Positions 48,426 through 57,611 of a stretch of DNA of 64,000 bases are shown in pieces. The stretch is from the NCBI RefSeq assembly GCF_033807535.1, contig NZ_CP136856.1:2971001-3035000 (forward strand). Direction: 5' to 3'. The notes under the pieces were generated by a model. The model saw nothing but the letters and a program-made list of their open reading frames with translations, was not told the origin of the DNA and ran no database searches. The position numbers and the translations under genes were made by a program. Numbering within the stretch: the stretch's first letter is position 1; every line of letters starts with the position of its first letter. The DNA comes from Oceanisphaera sp. IT1-181 (GTDB lineage: Bacteria > Pseudomonadota > Gammaproteobacteria > Enterobacterales > Aeromonadaceae).

Positions 48426-48528
48426 AGTTCCGTTCTTATCTCTATTTTTCCGTGGGTTCCGTGGCGAAAGAGCATTTAGTCTTTACGTCCTTAAGCTTGG
48501 TGCTGGGCGCTATGTACTTAGCGCTGTG

Positions 48529-49371
48529 TTAAAGCCCATTCTCGAGTCCGTACTTGTACAAGGCATTTTTCTTCGAGCCATGGATTTCAGCGGTCAATGC
48601 TGCGGCTTTCTTCAGCGGTAGCTCGCTACACAGCAGAGTTAACGTGCGCAGCACTTCGGCCGACAATTCATCTTCAACGCTTGGGCGATAGCCGGCCACC
48701 ATCAATACAATTTCGCCGCGGCTGCGATTAGTATCTTCACCCAGCCACTGCAACATTTCACCGGCCGGCAGGCTGTGAATCGACTCAAAGGTCTTGGTGA
48801 TTTCACGCGCTACTACTAACTGACGTTCTGCGCCTAATACTTCCACTATCGCGGCCACACTGTGCAGCAAACGCCGGGGCGATTCATAAAAAATTAAGGT
48901 GCGGGGTTCGTCTTTTAATTGTTCTATTTTATCTAAGCGCGCTTTTTCTTTGCTAGGCAAAAAACCCTCAAAGGCAAAGCGATCCGTGGGCAAGCCCGCC
49001 GCCGATAAGGCAGTAATAGCGGCACAAGGGCCGGGCAGTGCTATCACTTGAATACCCGCCTCACGACAGCGATTGACCAAGTGATAGCCAGGGTCACTGA
49101 TCAAAGGCGTGCCCGCATCCGAGACTAGGGCTACACTTTGTCCGCCTACTAGGCGCGCCACTAGCTGCTCGGACTTATATTGCTCATTGTGGTCGTGTAA
49201 CGCCCAGGTAGACGTATTAATCTGGTAATGAGATAGCAGTTTCGCCGTATGACGGGTATCTTCACAAGCTATTAAATCAACCTCTTGTAATGTATCCAGT
49301 GCACGCTGGCTGATATCATTCAGGTTTCCGATGGGGGTTGGCACTATATAAAGTGCAGCGGCTTGGCTCAT
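48529..49371 (-). CDS. rsmI: 16S rRNA (cytidine-1402-2'-O)-methyltransferase
   Basis: 280 residues, tetrapyrrole-methylase fold. [30 protein letters not shown] and [16 protein letters not shown] are the family motifs. Modifies the decoding-centre base C1402 together with RsmH. Divergent from lpoA, the same arrangement as in E. coli (yraL/yraM). Confidence 0.97.
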   Translation of the reverse strand: MSQAAALYIVPTPIGNLNDISQRALDTLQEVDLIACEDTRHTAKLLSHYQINTSTWALHDHNEQYKSEQLVARLVGGQSVALVSDAGTPLISDPGYHLVNRCREAGIQVIALPGPCAAITALSAAGLPTDRFAFEGFLPSKEKARLDKIEQLKDEPRTLIFYESPRRLLHSVAAIVEVLGAERQLVVAREITKTFESIHSLPAGEMLQWLGEDTNRSRGEIVLMVAGYRPSVEDELSAEVLRTLTLLCSELPLKKAAALTAEIHGSKKNALYKYGLENGL

Positions 49372-49439
49372 GAGAACTCCTGTCGAGCAATTGTTTCACC
49401 GTCATGGCCCTATTAGAATTAGGACTAGAATGACACAGC

Positions 49440-51359
49440 TTGGGATTAAAGGGATTGGCAACATTACATCACAGCAAGAGTGTAACACGGCTATTATGCA
49501 CCTTGGTGCTTTCATATTTGCTACTAGCCTGTGGCAGCAACACTATTTCGCAGCGGTTATCTGATACTCCGCCAGACATGTTTAGCACCATCGAACAAAG
49601 TGGCGAGCAATATCTAAAACAAACGCGCAACGCTAACCCCGCCGATGCTTTTAGTTGGCAAGTGTTAGCCATTCGCGCTTGGCTGCAAGAAAATAACGTG
49701 GTGGCAGCGAAAAATCAGCTGGTGCAGTTACAAAAAACCGCGCCCCAAGAGCAGCAGCCCATTTTGAGCTTGTTAGAGGCACAAATGGCGCTAGTGACTG
49801 GCCATGACGGGCTCTCCGAGCAATTACTGACCAACATAGAGCCGGATCGCTTAGCGCCCAATGTGCTCAGCTATTACTTATTGTTACAAGCGAATCGGTT
49901 CGAACAGCAAAGTCTGCCGATTGCGGCGGCGGATATGTTAGCCCAACGCCATCAATATCTGGCCGGACCCGCGCAGCAAGCCAACTTAGAGCGTATCTAT
50001 GCACTGCTTGCTCCTGTGTCCAGCGATATGCTACGCGGCGCACTAACTGAGAAATATGAGCCTAATACTCAAGCTTGGTTGCGATTAATGGCGATTTTAA
50101 ATACTCCAAGCACCAATGACGAACAGCGCAACTGGCAGCTCAACTCTTGGCGTAACAGCTACCCCGAGCATCCGGGCGCTTATTATCTGCCTGAAGGCTT
50201 GGCCGAGAGCAGCATGCTGGCCCTCGACAGCTATCAGCCGAGCCACATTGCGGTGCTGCTGCCCTTAACCGGTCAGTTAGCTACCCAAGCGGCCGCTATT
50301 CGTAACGGCATTGAGCGCGCTCATCAAGGCCAAGCTTCACGCTTAAGCTTTTTTGATACCCAAACCAGTGACATGGCTAAGGTATATCAGCAACTGCAAG
50401 CCGCCGGTGCCGACTTTATTATTGGTCCGCTACTTAAAGGTGATATAGCGGCCTTGGCTAATCTGGATCCGGCGATGCCGCAATTGGCGTTAAATATGCC
50501 GCCGCAAAAGCAAGGCTTAGCCCATCGCTATTACTTTGCCTTATCGCCCGAAAGTGAAGCCGCCGATGCCGCACTGCATATGTGGGAGCAAGGTCATCGC
50601 CAACCCTTGGTGTTTGCACCCGGTAATGAGTTGGGTAAACGCAGTGCCACCGAGTTTAATCGGGTTTGGAAACAGCTTAGTGGTCAAGGCGCGCGCCTTG
50701 CCTATTTTAGTAGCCAGCAAGCCATAGAAGCCGATGTACGCCGCGCGCTCAATACCAAAGCCAGCGACGGTGCGAGCCCGCCACTTGCGGCCGGCGTGAT
50801 CCAGCCCATCGGTGACAATACGCCTGCGGCCAGCAATGGCGCTATCGACTCGCTATTTATGGCCTCTAACGCCACCGAAACGCGCTTTATCCTGCCCTAC
50901 TTTGACTTTGTGCGTGACAGCCGAGCCAAACGCTTCCCGACTTATGTTACGTCGCGCAGCTTTATTCCCGGCGGTTCAGCGCCCATGAGCGAGCTTAATG
51001 GCGTCAAGCTTGGGGACATGCCGTGGATATTTGGCGGTCAGGCACAGCTAATGGCCGAGGTAGAGCAGCAGTGGCCCAATAGCAGCAGCTCTTGGTTACG
51101 CTTATTTGCGCTCGGTTATGATGCGGTCAGCATAATCCCCCAGCTTAACGATCTACGACTGGGTTCTGTGGCAGCTTCAGGCTTAACCGGCGACATCAGC
51201 ATCAATGAGCGAGGCATCATAGAGCGACGCTCGCAGTGGATGGAGTATCAGGATGGCGACTGGCAAACCGAAGGCTACCAAGCCCCAGCTGACACGACTG
51301 AAGAACTTAATCTCGAGCGTGAGCAAGAACTTGAGCGCGAGTTTGAGTCACAGCCCTAA
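49440..51359 (+). CDS. lpoA: Penicillin-binding protein activator LpoA (lipoprotein)
   Basis: Up to 639 residues. Signal peptide with lipobox LLAC (Cys near residue 32). Residues ~35-250 form the TPR-like N-terminal domain (MLALKELYQ-type helices such as FSWQVLAIRAWLQENNVVAAKNQL), ~270-620 the periplasmic-binding-protein-like domain (IAVLLPLTGQLATQAAAIRNGIE; FIIGPLLKGDIAALANL). Outer-membrane partner of PBP1A. No ATG fits: TTG at 49440 or 49455 is the best available start, both with weak ribosome sites. The C-terminal ~20 residues (LNLEREQELEREFESQP) are extra and overlap yraN. Confidence 0.88.
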   Translation: MGLKGLATLHHSKSVTRLLCTLVLSYLLLACGSNTISQRLSDTPPDMFSTIEQSGEQYLKQTRNANPADAFSWQVLAIRAWLQENNVVAAKNQLVQLQKTAPQEQQPILSLLEAQMALVTGHDGLSEQLLTNIEPDRLAPNVLSYYLLLQANRFEQQSLPIAAADMLAQRHQYLAGPAQQANLERIYALLAPVSSDMLRGALTEKYEPNTQAWLRLMAILNTPSTNDEQRNWQLNSWRNSYPEHPGAYYLPEGLAESSMLALDSYQPSHIAVLLPLTGQLATQAAAIRNGIERAHQGQASRLSFFDTQTSDMAKVYQQLQAAGADFIIGPLLKGDIAALANLDPAMPQLALNMPPQKQGLAHRYYFALSPESEAADAALHMWEQGHRQPLVFAPGNELGKRSATEFNRVWKQLSGQGARLAYFSSQQAIEADVRRALNTKASDGASPPLAAGVIQPIGDNTPAASNGAIDSLFMASNATETRFILPYFDFVRDSRAKRFPTYVTSRSFIPGGSAPMSELNGVKLGDMPWIFGGQAQLMAEVEQQWPNSSSSWLRLFALGYDAVSIIPQLNDLRLGSVAASGLTGDISINERGIIERRSQWMEYQDGDWQTEGYQAPADTTEELNLEREQELEREFESQP

Positions 51360-51729
51360 GTCATCCACCAACCAAGTGGCCCTTTCCCCAACACAAAGCA
51401 AGGGCGAGCAGTTTGAGCGCCGCGCCGAGCAATTTTTACTGAGCCAAGGGCTAACCTTGGCTGCACGCAACTACTGGTGCAAGCTCGGCGAAATTGATTT
51501 AATCATGTATAGCGATCACACCTTAGTGTTTGTGGAAGTGCGTTATCGCAGTCATGGTTATTTTGGTGGCGCAGCCGCCTCGGTCACGCCCGCTAAGCAA
51601 CAAAAGCTGCGCCGTGCGGCCTTATATTATTTACAAGCACAGGGCTTAAACGAAGCACAACAGCCCTGTCGTTTTGATTTAATCGCCTATGAAGGTATGG
51701 ATCTTCATTGGTTACAGAACGCCTTTTAA
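51253..51729 (+). CDS. yraN: UPF0102 family protein YraN
   Basis: The frame is open from ATG 51253 (158 residues), but that would overlap lpoA by 107 nt; homologues begin ~15-20 residues before GEQFERRAEQFLLSQGL, so a TTG near 51340 or the GTG at 51376 may be the real start. LGEIDLIMYSDHTLVFVEVRYRSHGYFGGAAASVTPAKQQKL is the family core, a restriction-endonuclease-like (PD-ExK type) fold. Function unknown. Part of lpoA-yraN-diaA-dolP. Confidence 0.88.
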   Translation: MATGKPKATKPQLTRLKNLISSVSKNLSASLSHSPKSSTNQVALSPTQSKGEQFERRAEQFLLSQGLTLAARNYWCKLGEIDLIMYSDHTLVFVEVRYRSHGYFGGAAASVTPAKQQKLRRAALYYLQAQGLNEAQQPCRFDLIAYEGMDLHWLQNAF

Positions 51730-51738
51730 GGAACAGCA

Positions 51739-52332
51739 ATGCAGGACGAGATCAAAGCCAGCTTTACCGAAAGTATTCAAACTAAGATTGCCGCCGCCGA
51801 AGCGCTACCCGATGATATTTTGGCGGCCGCGCAAATGATGGTGATGTGTTTATTAAACGGTAATAAATTATTGGTTTGCGGCAATGGCGGCTCTAATGCC
51901 TTGGCACAATTGTTTGTGAGTGAATTGATTAACCGTTACGAAACCGAGCGCCCCGCGCTGCCTGCTATTTGTTTAACCCTAGATACCTGCAGCATCAGTG
52001 CCATTGCCGTGGATCAACATTTTGATGAAGCCTATGGCCGCCAAATTCGCGCCTTAGGTCAAGAAGGTGATGTGTTAGTGGTGATCTCCACCAGTGGCAA
52101 TAGCCGTAATCTCATTAAGGCGGCAGAAGCCGCACTCAGCCGTGATATGACCATAGTGGCCCTTAGCGGCAAAGATGGCGGTGAGCTGGCCGGTTTATTA
52201 GGCCCCAATGATGTAGAAATTCGGGTGCCGGCGCTGCGTGCGCCGCGTATTCATGAGGTCAATCTATTAACACTGCATTGCTTGTGTGACTTGATTGACC
52301 GTACTTTGTTCCCGCAAGAGGAAGATGACTAA
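51739..52332 (+). CDS. diaA: DnaA initiator-associating protein DiaA
   Basis: 197 residues, SIS domain. [43 protein letters not shown] and [31 protein letters not shown] C-terminus. Tetramer that helps DnaA load on oriC in E. coli. Related to GmhA isomerases, but gene context favours DiaA. Stop overlaps the dolP start. Confidence 0.93.
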   Translation: MQDEIKASFTESIQTKIAAAEALPDDILAAAQMMVMCLLNGNKLLVCGNGGSNALAQLFVSELINRYETERPALPAICLTLDTCSISAIAVDQHFDEAYGRQIRALGQEGDVLVVISTSGNSRNLIKAAEAALSRDMTIVALSGKDGGELAGLLGPNDVEIRVPALRAPRIHEVNLLTLHCLCDLIDRTLFPQEEDD

Positions 52333-52910
52333 TGAGCCATAAACTCACGCTACTTTTCGCTGTAACGCTACTCTTACAAGGCTGTGCCGGCGTGATGCTC
52401 GCCGGTGCCGGCACCGGCTTTGGCTCCATCACCGACCGCAGAGCAGTTTCCACCCAAGTCAGCGACCAAGCCGTAGATATGCGCGCTACACATCGCTTAG
52501 GCACCACTAATCCTTTATGGGCAGACAGCCGCGTGGTGGTGATCACCACCAATGGCAAGAGCTTATTAGTTGGCCAAACACCCACCCAAGAATACAGTCA
52601 ACAAGCAGAAGCAGTGGTGAAAGGCGTGCCCGGCGTGACGGAAGTCTTTAATGAATTGCGCATTACGAAGCCCCTCGACATTACCGCACGCAGTCAGGAC
52701 ACTTGGCTCACCTCTAAGGTTAAAAGCACTTTATTGGCCGAAAAGAACATAGATGGCACTAAAGTCAAAGTCGTCACTGAAAATAGTGAAGTATTCCTGA
52801 TTGGCTTGGTCACGCAAAAAGAAGCGGATATCTCAGTGCAATTGGCCCGTAACATAGCCGGTGTAAAACGGGTGATTACGGTATTTGAATTTGTGCAGGC
52901 GGCACCTTAG
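52332..52910 (+). CDS. dolP: Division/outer-membrane stress lipoprotein DolP (BON domains)
   Basis: 192 residues. Lipoprotein signal with LLQGCAG (Cys ~18), then two BON domains (about 45-115 and 122-190; VVVITTNGKSLLVGQTP and VKVVTENSEVFLIGLVTQKEAD). Outer-membrane lipoprotein needed for envelope integrity in E. coli (YraP). Last gene of the operon. Confidence 0.95.
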   Translation: MSHKLTLLFAVTLLLQGCAGVMLAGAGTGFGSITDRRAVSTQVSDQAVDMRATHRLGTTNPLWADSRVVVITTNGKSLLVGQTPTQEYSQQAEAVVKGVPGVTEVFNELRITKPLDITARSQDTWLTSKVKSTLLAEKNIDGTKVKVVTENSEVFLIGLVTQKEADISVQLARNIAGVKRVITVFEFVQAAP

Positions 52911-52918
52911 TCAAGCAG

Positions 52919-53406
52919 AAAACGAGATAACCCTTAAATGCCGCCATTGAAGCCGCCCGCGCCGGTGAGCAAGGCCATGGCTTTGCAGGTGGTGGCCGAT
53001 GATATACGTAGCCTTGCTGGGGCACCCAAGGTTCCATTGCCGATATCGAGCAAACCATAGCGCGCCTGCAAAGTACCACCCTCCAAGCGGTAAGCGTGAT
53101 GGCTGAATGTTTAACACTGGCCAACAACGGCGTGGCTCAGACCCAAACCTCTGAAAGCTCCATTGAAGAGATAGCGCAACAAATTAGCGTGATGAACGAT
53201 TTAAATATGATGATTGCTATCGCCGCCGAGCAACAATCCCATGTATCCAGTGAAATCACCAACAAGGTGCACTTGATCAGCCAGTCCGCCGAAAGCACTT
53301 CGGATCACGCCCAAGATAATATGCAAACCAGCTATGAAGTGGCCCAGCTCACCCAGCATCTGAAGGATATTATTGATAGTGTCAGCGTGCGCGATCTTAA
53401 AACGTG
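52919..53406 (+). pseudogene. Remnant of a methyl-accepting chemotaxis protein with frameshifts
   Basis: Translation in shifted frames gives NAAIEAARAGEQGHGFA | VVADDIRSLAGA | GSIADIEQTIARLQ and on to the receptor's C-terminal helix (AAEQQSHVSSEITNKVHLISQ). One extra G near 52988 and one missing base near 53025 break the frame, and the N-terminal membrane part and the preceding ADQTNLLAL-type segment are deleted. It directly follows dolP. Confidence 0.85.
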
Positions 53407-53520
53407 AGGCGTGAGGCGTGAGGCGTGAGGCGTGAGGCGTGAGGCGTGAGGCGTGAGGCGTGAGGCGTGAGGCGTGAAAATCATACATCCCCTCACTCTT
53501 TACACCTCACTCCTCACCAC
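53404..53520. repeat. Ten perfect 7-bp tandem repeats (GTGAGGC) plus inverted partner
   Basis: GTGAGGC ten times (53404-53473), then GTGAAAA. CCTCACTCTTTACACCTCACTCCTCACC (53491-53518), made of degenerate complements of the unit, follows. It starts inside the last codons of the chemoreceptor remnant. Largest member of the heptamer family in the window. Confidence 0.95.
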
Positions 53521-53533
53521 CTATTCCAGCCAT

Positions 53534-53563
53534 AAAAAAACGCAGCCCAAGGGCTGCGTTTTT
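53534..53563. terminator. sspB terminator (bidirectional)
   Basis: AAAAACGCAGCCC (53536-53548) and GGGCTGCGTTTTT (53551-53563). Confidence 0.88.
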
Positions 53564-53612
53564 GCTTCTAGTAACTGATTAAGACTTCACGACTTAATTA
53601 CTTACTATTTAA

Positions 53613-54068
53613 TTACTTAACGACGCGTAAGCTGGGTCTGCCCTTCTTAGGCGGCGTACTTGGCGGCGAAGCTGGATCATCTGGCTCTGTGCTTGAGTCA
53701 ATGCTTTTCGGCCCATCGGCGTCTAAGCTGGCAAGCCAAGCATCATAAGCAACTTCAGGTGGAAAAAAGGTGCCCGCACCGTTTTCTCTGGCCTGAATCG
53801 ACACCACGGCCGCCATAGGTACGTACACCTGAAATGGCGAACCACCAAAACGCGCGCTAAAACTCACCGCATCGTTATCCATCTGTAAGCCAACGACGGC
53901 CGTGGGTGCTATGTTCAGCACTATCTGGCCATCTTTAACATACTGCTGTGGTACCGTGGTGTGCGGCAAGCCCGCATTCACCAGTAAATGAGGCGTCAGT
54001 TCGTTATCTAACAGCCACTCATAAAAGGCACGCAACAGATAAGGACGGCTGGGTGTCAGATTATCCAT
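53613..54068 (-). CDS. sspB: ClpXP protease specificity-enhancing factor SspB
   Basis: 151 residues. RPYLLRAFYEWLLDNELTPHLLVNA start, the SsrA-tag-binding core (VGLQMDNDAVSFSARFGG), and a flexible acidic tail ending in the basic ClpX-binding peptide GRPSLRVVK. Delivers ssrA-tagged proteins to ClpXP. 2 nt behind sspA. Confidence 0.96.
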   Translation of the reverse strand: MDNLTPSRPYLLRAFYEWLLDNELTPHLLVNAGLPHTTVPQQYVKDGQIVLNIAPTAVVGLQMDNDAVSFSARFGGSPFQVYVPMAAVVSIQARENGAGTFFPPEVAYDAWLASLDADGPKSIDSSTEPDDPASPPSTPPKKGRPSLRVVK

Positions 54069-54070
54069 AA

Positions 54071-54700
54071 TTAAATCTTACCACCAATATCACGCTCAGC
54101 TTCGGTCATGGACGCTTGATACGACTCGCGCTCAAACAAGCGGATCATATAGCCTTTCAACTCTTTAGCACCACGGCCCGACAGCTCGATACCCAAAGAT
54201 GGCAAACGCCATAACAAAGGTGCCATGTAGCAATCCACCAAGCTGAACTCTTCACTCATAAAGTAAGAGTACTCGCCAAAGATGGGGGCTACCGCTAACA
54301 AAGCTTCGCGTAATTCTTTGCGGGCTTCGTCGGCTTTATCGTTACGTTGAATACGCTCAACTAAGGAATACCAGTCTTGTTTGATACGATGCATCATCAA
54401 ACGACTGCTGCCGCGTGCCACCGGATAAACCGGCATCAGCGGTGGATGAGGAAAACGCTCATCCAGATACTCCATGATGATGTCTGATTCATACAGCACC
54501 AGCTCACGGTCAACCAAAGTCGGCAAAGTGCCATACGCATTCAGCTCCAGCATTTCTTCAGGGAGCGAATCCAGCTCAACCTGGCTGATTTCAACGCTGA
54601 CACCTTTTTCAGCCAACACGATACGTACTTGGTGACTGTAAATATCTTCAGCACCCGAAAACAACGTCATGATAGAACGTTTATTAGCCGCAACTGCCAT
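54071..54700 (-). CDS. sspA: Stringent starvation protein A
   Basis: 209 residues from ATG 54700, preceded by GGAGG; a GTG at 54712 overlaps that site. Glutathione-S-transferase fold: thioredoxin-like N-terminus (MTLFSGAEDIYSHQVRIVLAEKGV, LYESDIIMEYLDERFPHPPLMP) and helical C-terminus. RNA polymerase-binding regulator of stress and acid survival. Confidence 0.96.
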   Translation of the reverse strand: MAVAANKRSIMTLFSGAEDIYSHQVRIVLAEKGVSVEISQVELDSLPEEMLELNAYGTLPTLVDRELVLYESDIIMEYLDERFPHPPLMPVYPVARGSSRLMMHRIKQDWYSLVERIQRNDKADEARKELREALLAVAPIFGEYSYFMSEEFSLVDCYMAPLLWRLPSLGIELSGRGAKELKGYMIRLFERESYQASMTEAERDIGGKI

Positions 54701-54787
54701 TAGATCCTCCACAAATCATAAACAGGAACGGCAATGAAGCATTTTTGCCCCATTGCCGCCCCAAAAGTTAGCTTAGACGATGTCTAA

Positions 54788-55519
54788 TCAGTGTACGTCA
54801 CGCCAGTATTCTTTCTTCAACAGATAAGCGAAGACAAAGAAGATAGCTAAGAAACCGAGTACCCAATAGCCAATACGATGACGTTCCAGCTTAATGGGAT
54901 CAGCGGAATAAGCTAAGAAGTTAACGATATCCAATACTGCAGCATCGTATTCTTCCCCGCTCAACTCGCCATTACCATCCACTTCGATGCCAACGGGCGT
55001 GATGACTTCTTCACCATCCACGGTATGTACTTTGGTTTTTAACCTAGCGCTACCTTGCAGTGGCTCCAATACGTGGGGCATACCCACCGATGGAAACACC
55101 AGATTATTCACGCCAAAAGGACGCTCGTCATCTTTATAGAAAGAACGCAAATAGGTATATAACCAGTCAGTGCCACGCACCCGTGCTACCAGTGTTAAAT
55201 CCGGTGGTGGGGCGCCAAACCAAGTGGCCGCGTCTTTTTCAGGGATGGAGTTTTTCATCAACTCACCGATAGGTACGCCGGTAAAGTTGAGATTAGCCTG
55301 CATCACATCTTCTGGAATGCCTAAGTCTGCAGCCACGCGGTTATAACGCTGGTGCTGAGTACCGTGGCAAGCCGCACAATAGTTCATGAACAATTTAGCG
55401 CCATTTTGCAATGAGGCCTTATCGGTCAAGTCATAATGCGCCTTGTCTAGCTTGACCGCAGCTGAGCCGAAGGCCAAGGCTGGTAAAAAGGCGAGTACAG
55501 CAATGATTAACTTCTTCAT
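54788..55519 (-). CDS. petC: Ubiquinol-cytochrome c reductase, cytochrome c1
   Basis: 243 residues. Signal peptide (1-18), haem c site CAACH (about 48-52), Met ligand in the FPSVGMPHVLEP region, C-terminal membrane anchor (IGYWVLGFLAIFFVFAYLLKKEYW). Passes electrons from the Rieske centre to cytochrome c. Start overlaps the petB stop. Confidence 0.96.
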   Translation of the reverse strand: MKKLIIAVLAFLPALAFGSAAVKLDKAHYDLTDKASLQNGAKLFMNYCAACHGTQHQRYNRVAADLGIPEDVMQANLNFTGVPIGELMKNSIPEKDAATWFGAPPPDLTLVARVRGTDWLYTYLRSFYKDDERPFGVNNLVFPSVGMPHVLEPLQGSARLKTKVHTVDGEEVITPVGIEVDGNGELSGEEYDAAVLDIVNFLAYSADPIKLERHRIGYWVLGFLAIFFVFAYLLKKEYWRDVH

Positions 55520-56733
55520 TAAAATGTCACCCTCTCTGGCAGCGGCTTGGTTTTTTCGTTTTTACTGTAGAAGAACAACAGTACAAAGAAGGCGAAATAA
55601 CCAAAGGAACAGATTTGCGCCAACAACGTCAGGGTGGGAGTAGAAGCCAAAGTACCCAGCACACCCAAGATAACGAAGCAGATCACAAACTGAGTGATGT
55701 TCAACAAATGCAGTTTGCTACGGTAGCGGAACGATCGCACGTTGCAACGGTCAAGCCAAGGCAACAAGAACAGCACCGCTATCGACAGCCCCATCAAGAT
55801 AACACCGGTTAACTTATCAGGTACCGCACGCAAAATGGCGTAGAAAGGCGTGAAGTACCACACTGGCGCTATGTGCTCAGGGGTCTTCAGGCTGTTAGCC
55901 GCTTCAAAGTTAGGCGCTTCTAAGAAGTAACCACCACCCTCGGGCATAAAGAAGATAAAGAAGGCAAAAATAAACAAGAAGCCTGCCACGCCCACTATGT
56001 CTTTTACAGAGTAGTAAGGGTGGAACGGAATAGCGTCTTTCGGCCAGCCGTTTTCATCTTTTACTTTCTTAATGTCGATGCCATCAGGGTTATTAGAACC
56101 CACTTCGTGCAGCGCTACTATGTGTAAGAACACCAGTATCACTAACACCAAAGGCAGCGCTATCACGTGCAAGGCAAAGAAACGGGTCAAAGTGACGCCC
56201 GAGATAACATAGTCACCACGGATCCACAGTGTTAAGTCATCGCCGATCACCGGAATGGCACCGAACAATGAAATAATAACCTGCGCGCCCCAATAAGACA
56301 TCTGGCCCCACGGCAACAGATAGCCCATAAAGGCTTCAGCCATCAGCACTAAGAAAATCAGCATACCGAACAGCCACAGCAGTTCGCGTGGTTTCTGGTA
56401 AGAGCCATAGATCAGGCCACGGAACATGTGCAGATACACTACCACGAAGAACGCAGAGGCACCGGTACTGTGCATATAACGCAGTAACCAGCCGTACTCC
56501 ACATCACGCATTATGTATTCAATGGAGTTAAAAGCGCCGTCACCGGACGGATTGTAGTTCATGGTTAACCAGACACCAGTCAGCAGCTGATTTACCAGCA
56601 CCAGCATGGCCAGTGAGCCAAAGAAATACCAAAAGTTAAAGTTTTTCGGTGCCGGATACTGACCTACGTGCTTGTTGTAGGTCGCCGTCATCGGGATCCG
56701 TTCGTCGATCCAGTTTACGAGTTTACCCAACAT
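55519..56733 (-). CDS. petB: Ubiquinol-cytochrome c reductase, cytochrome b
   Basis: 404 residues, eight membrane helices. Haem-ligand His pairs lie in RYMHSTGASAFFVVVYLHMFRG and ALHVIALPLVLVILVFLHIVALHEVG; PEW-type Qo motif appears as PVWYF (HIAPVWYFTPFYAILR). Centre of the bc1 complex in the inner membrane. 2 nt behind petA. Confidence 0.97.
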   Translation of the reverse strand: MLGKLVNWIDERIPMTATYNKHVGQYPAPKNFNFWYFFGSLAMLVLVNQLLTGVWLTMNYNPSGDGAFNSIEYIMRDVEYGWLLRYMHSTGASAFFVVVYLHMFRGLIYGSYQKPRELLWLFGMLIFLVLMAEAFMGYLLPWGQMSYWGAQVIISLFGAIPVIGDDLTLWIRGDYVISGVTLTRFFALHVIALPLVLVILVFLHIVALHEVGSNNPDGIDIKKVKDENGWPKDAIPFHPYYSVKDIVGVAGFLFIFAFFIFFMPEGGGYFLEAPNFEAANSLKTPEHIAPVWYFTPFYAILRAVPDKLTGVILMGLSIAVLFLLPWLDRCNVRSFRYRSKLHLLNITQFVICFVILGVLGTLASTPTLTLLAQICSFGYFAFFVLLFFYSKNEKTKPLPERVTF

Positions 56734-56735
56734 GC

Positions 56736-57326
56736 TTAGGCTCCTTCGCCGTCTTCGCCCACTAAAATCGTGGCGTCGTTGACATAATAATAAGGGGGGA
56801 TCACCAAGTTCAATGGCGCAGGAACGCTTTTGAAAACGCGACCGGCCATATCAAACTTGGAACCGTGACAAGGGCAGAAGAAACCAGAGGTCACTCCCTG
56901 AACCTGCTCGCCAAAGGTATCTGGCAAGTAAGTAGGTGAACACCCAAGATGGGTACAAATACCTACTGTCACGAGTAATTCAGGTTTGATCGAGCGATAT
57001 GCGTTTTGCGCATAATCTGGCTGTTGTGGCTCAGCGGAATCGGGATCCCGTAGCTGATCATCAAGCTTAGTCAGCGAATCAAGCGTCTCTTGGTTACGAC
57101 GGACCACCCATACGGGCTTACCACGCCACTCTACTCGGATTAACTGACCCGGTTCAACTTTGCTCACATCTACTTCTACGGGTGCCCCGGCAGCTTTCGC
57201 TTTTGCGCTGGGGTTCCAAGAAGCAATAAAAGGTACCGCGGCAAAAGCAGCTCCAACCCCACCCACGACTGTGGTTGACCAGGTTAGAAATCTGCGGCGA
57301 CCGGTATTAACTGGCGCATTGCTCAT
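56736..57326 (-). CDS. petA: Ubiquinol-cytochrome c reductase, Rieske iron-sulfur subunit
   Basis: 196 residues from ATG 57326 (MSNAPVNTGRRRFL, ribosome site GGAGAG); a longer frame to 57395 is not supported. Twin-arginine anchor (GRRRFLTW plus helix to ~40), then the 2Fe-2S cluster boxes CTHLGC and CPCHGS. First gene of petABC. Confidence 0.96.
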   Translation of the reverse strand: MSNAPVNTGRRRFLTWSTTVVGGVGAAFAAVPFIASWNPSAKAKAAGAPVEVDVSKVEPGQLIRVEWRGKPVWVVRRNQETLDSLTKLDDQLRDPDSAEPQQPDYAQNAYRSIKPELLVTVGICTHLGCSPTYLPDTFGEQVQGVTSGFFCPCHGSKFDMAGRVFKSVPAPLNLVIPPYYYVNDATILVGEDGEGA

Positions 57327-57562
57327 CCAAAAACTCTCCCATTTGGTCTCCGCGCGTTTATTGTTCGTTCCATGCTTCGAGACGGCTTGTGACAACTGCG
57401 GCGGATATTATGGTTTCAATTGCCACAAAAACCCTGAAATTCTAAAGAAAAACGCCTTCCTTTACAAGGACGGGGGAAGTGGCAGTAAATGATTTCTTAT
57501 AATATTATTTTTTATTTAAAAACAACGTTTTACTAGCAACAGAAAATTATTTTTTCAGATAT

Positions 57563-57591
57563 AAAAAAGCCCGGGTAAACCCCGGGCTTTT
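57563..57591 (-). terminator. rpsI terminator
   Basis: AAAGCCCGGG (57566-57575) and CCCGGGCTTT (57581-57590); on the minus strand TTTTTTAT follows. Confidence 0.88.
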
Positions 57592-57611
57592 GTTGTAAAA
57601 CGCCGTCCCAA

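Larger units (their letters stand above)
46725..48469. repeat. Inverted-repeat unit (GTGGATTCCGTG family) split by two insertions
   Basis: Left arm GCCATAGAATCCACGGAAG... (46725-46751) and right arm ...TTTTTCCGTGGGTTCCGTGGC (48445-48467) are inverted relatives, as in the pair at 58779-58919. Between them lie a MITE copy (46783-47065) and an ISAs1-family IS (47098-48414). Taking both out, with one copy of each duplication, leaves a unit of about 124 bp. Confidence 0.6.

Noticed and set aside
53404..53473. Tandem array as a possible CRISPR
   Set aside because: The unit is 7 bp with no spacers; it is a simple tandem repeat.
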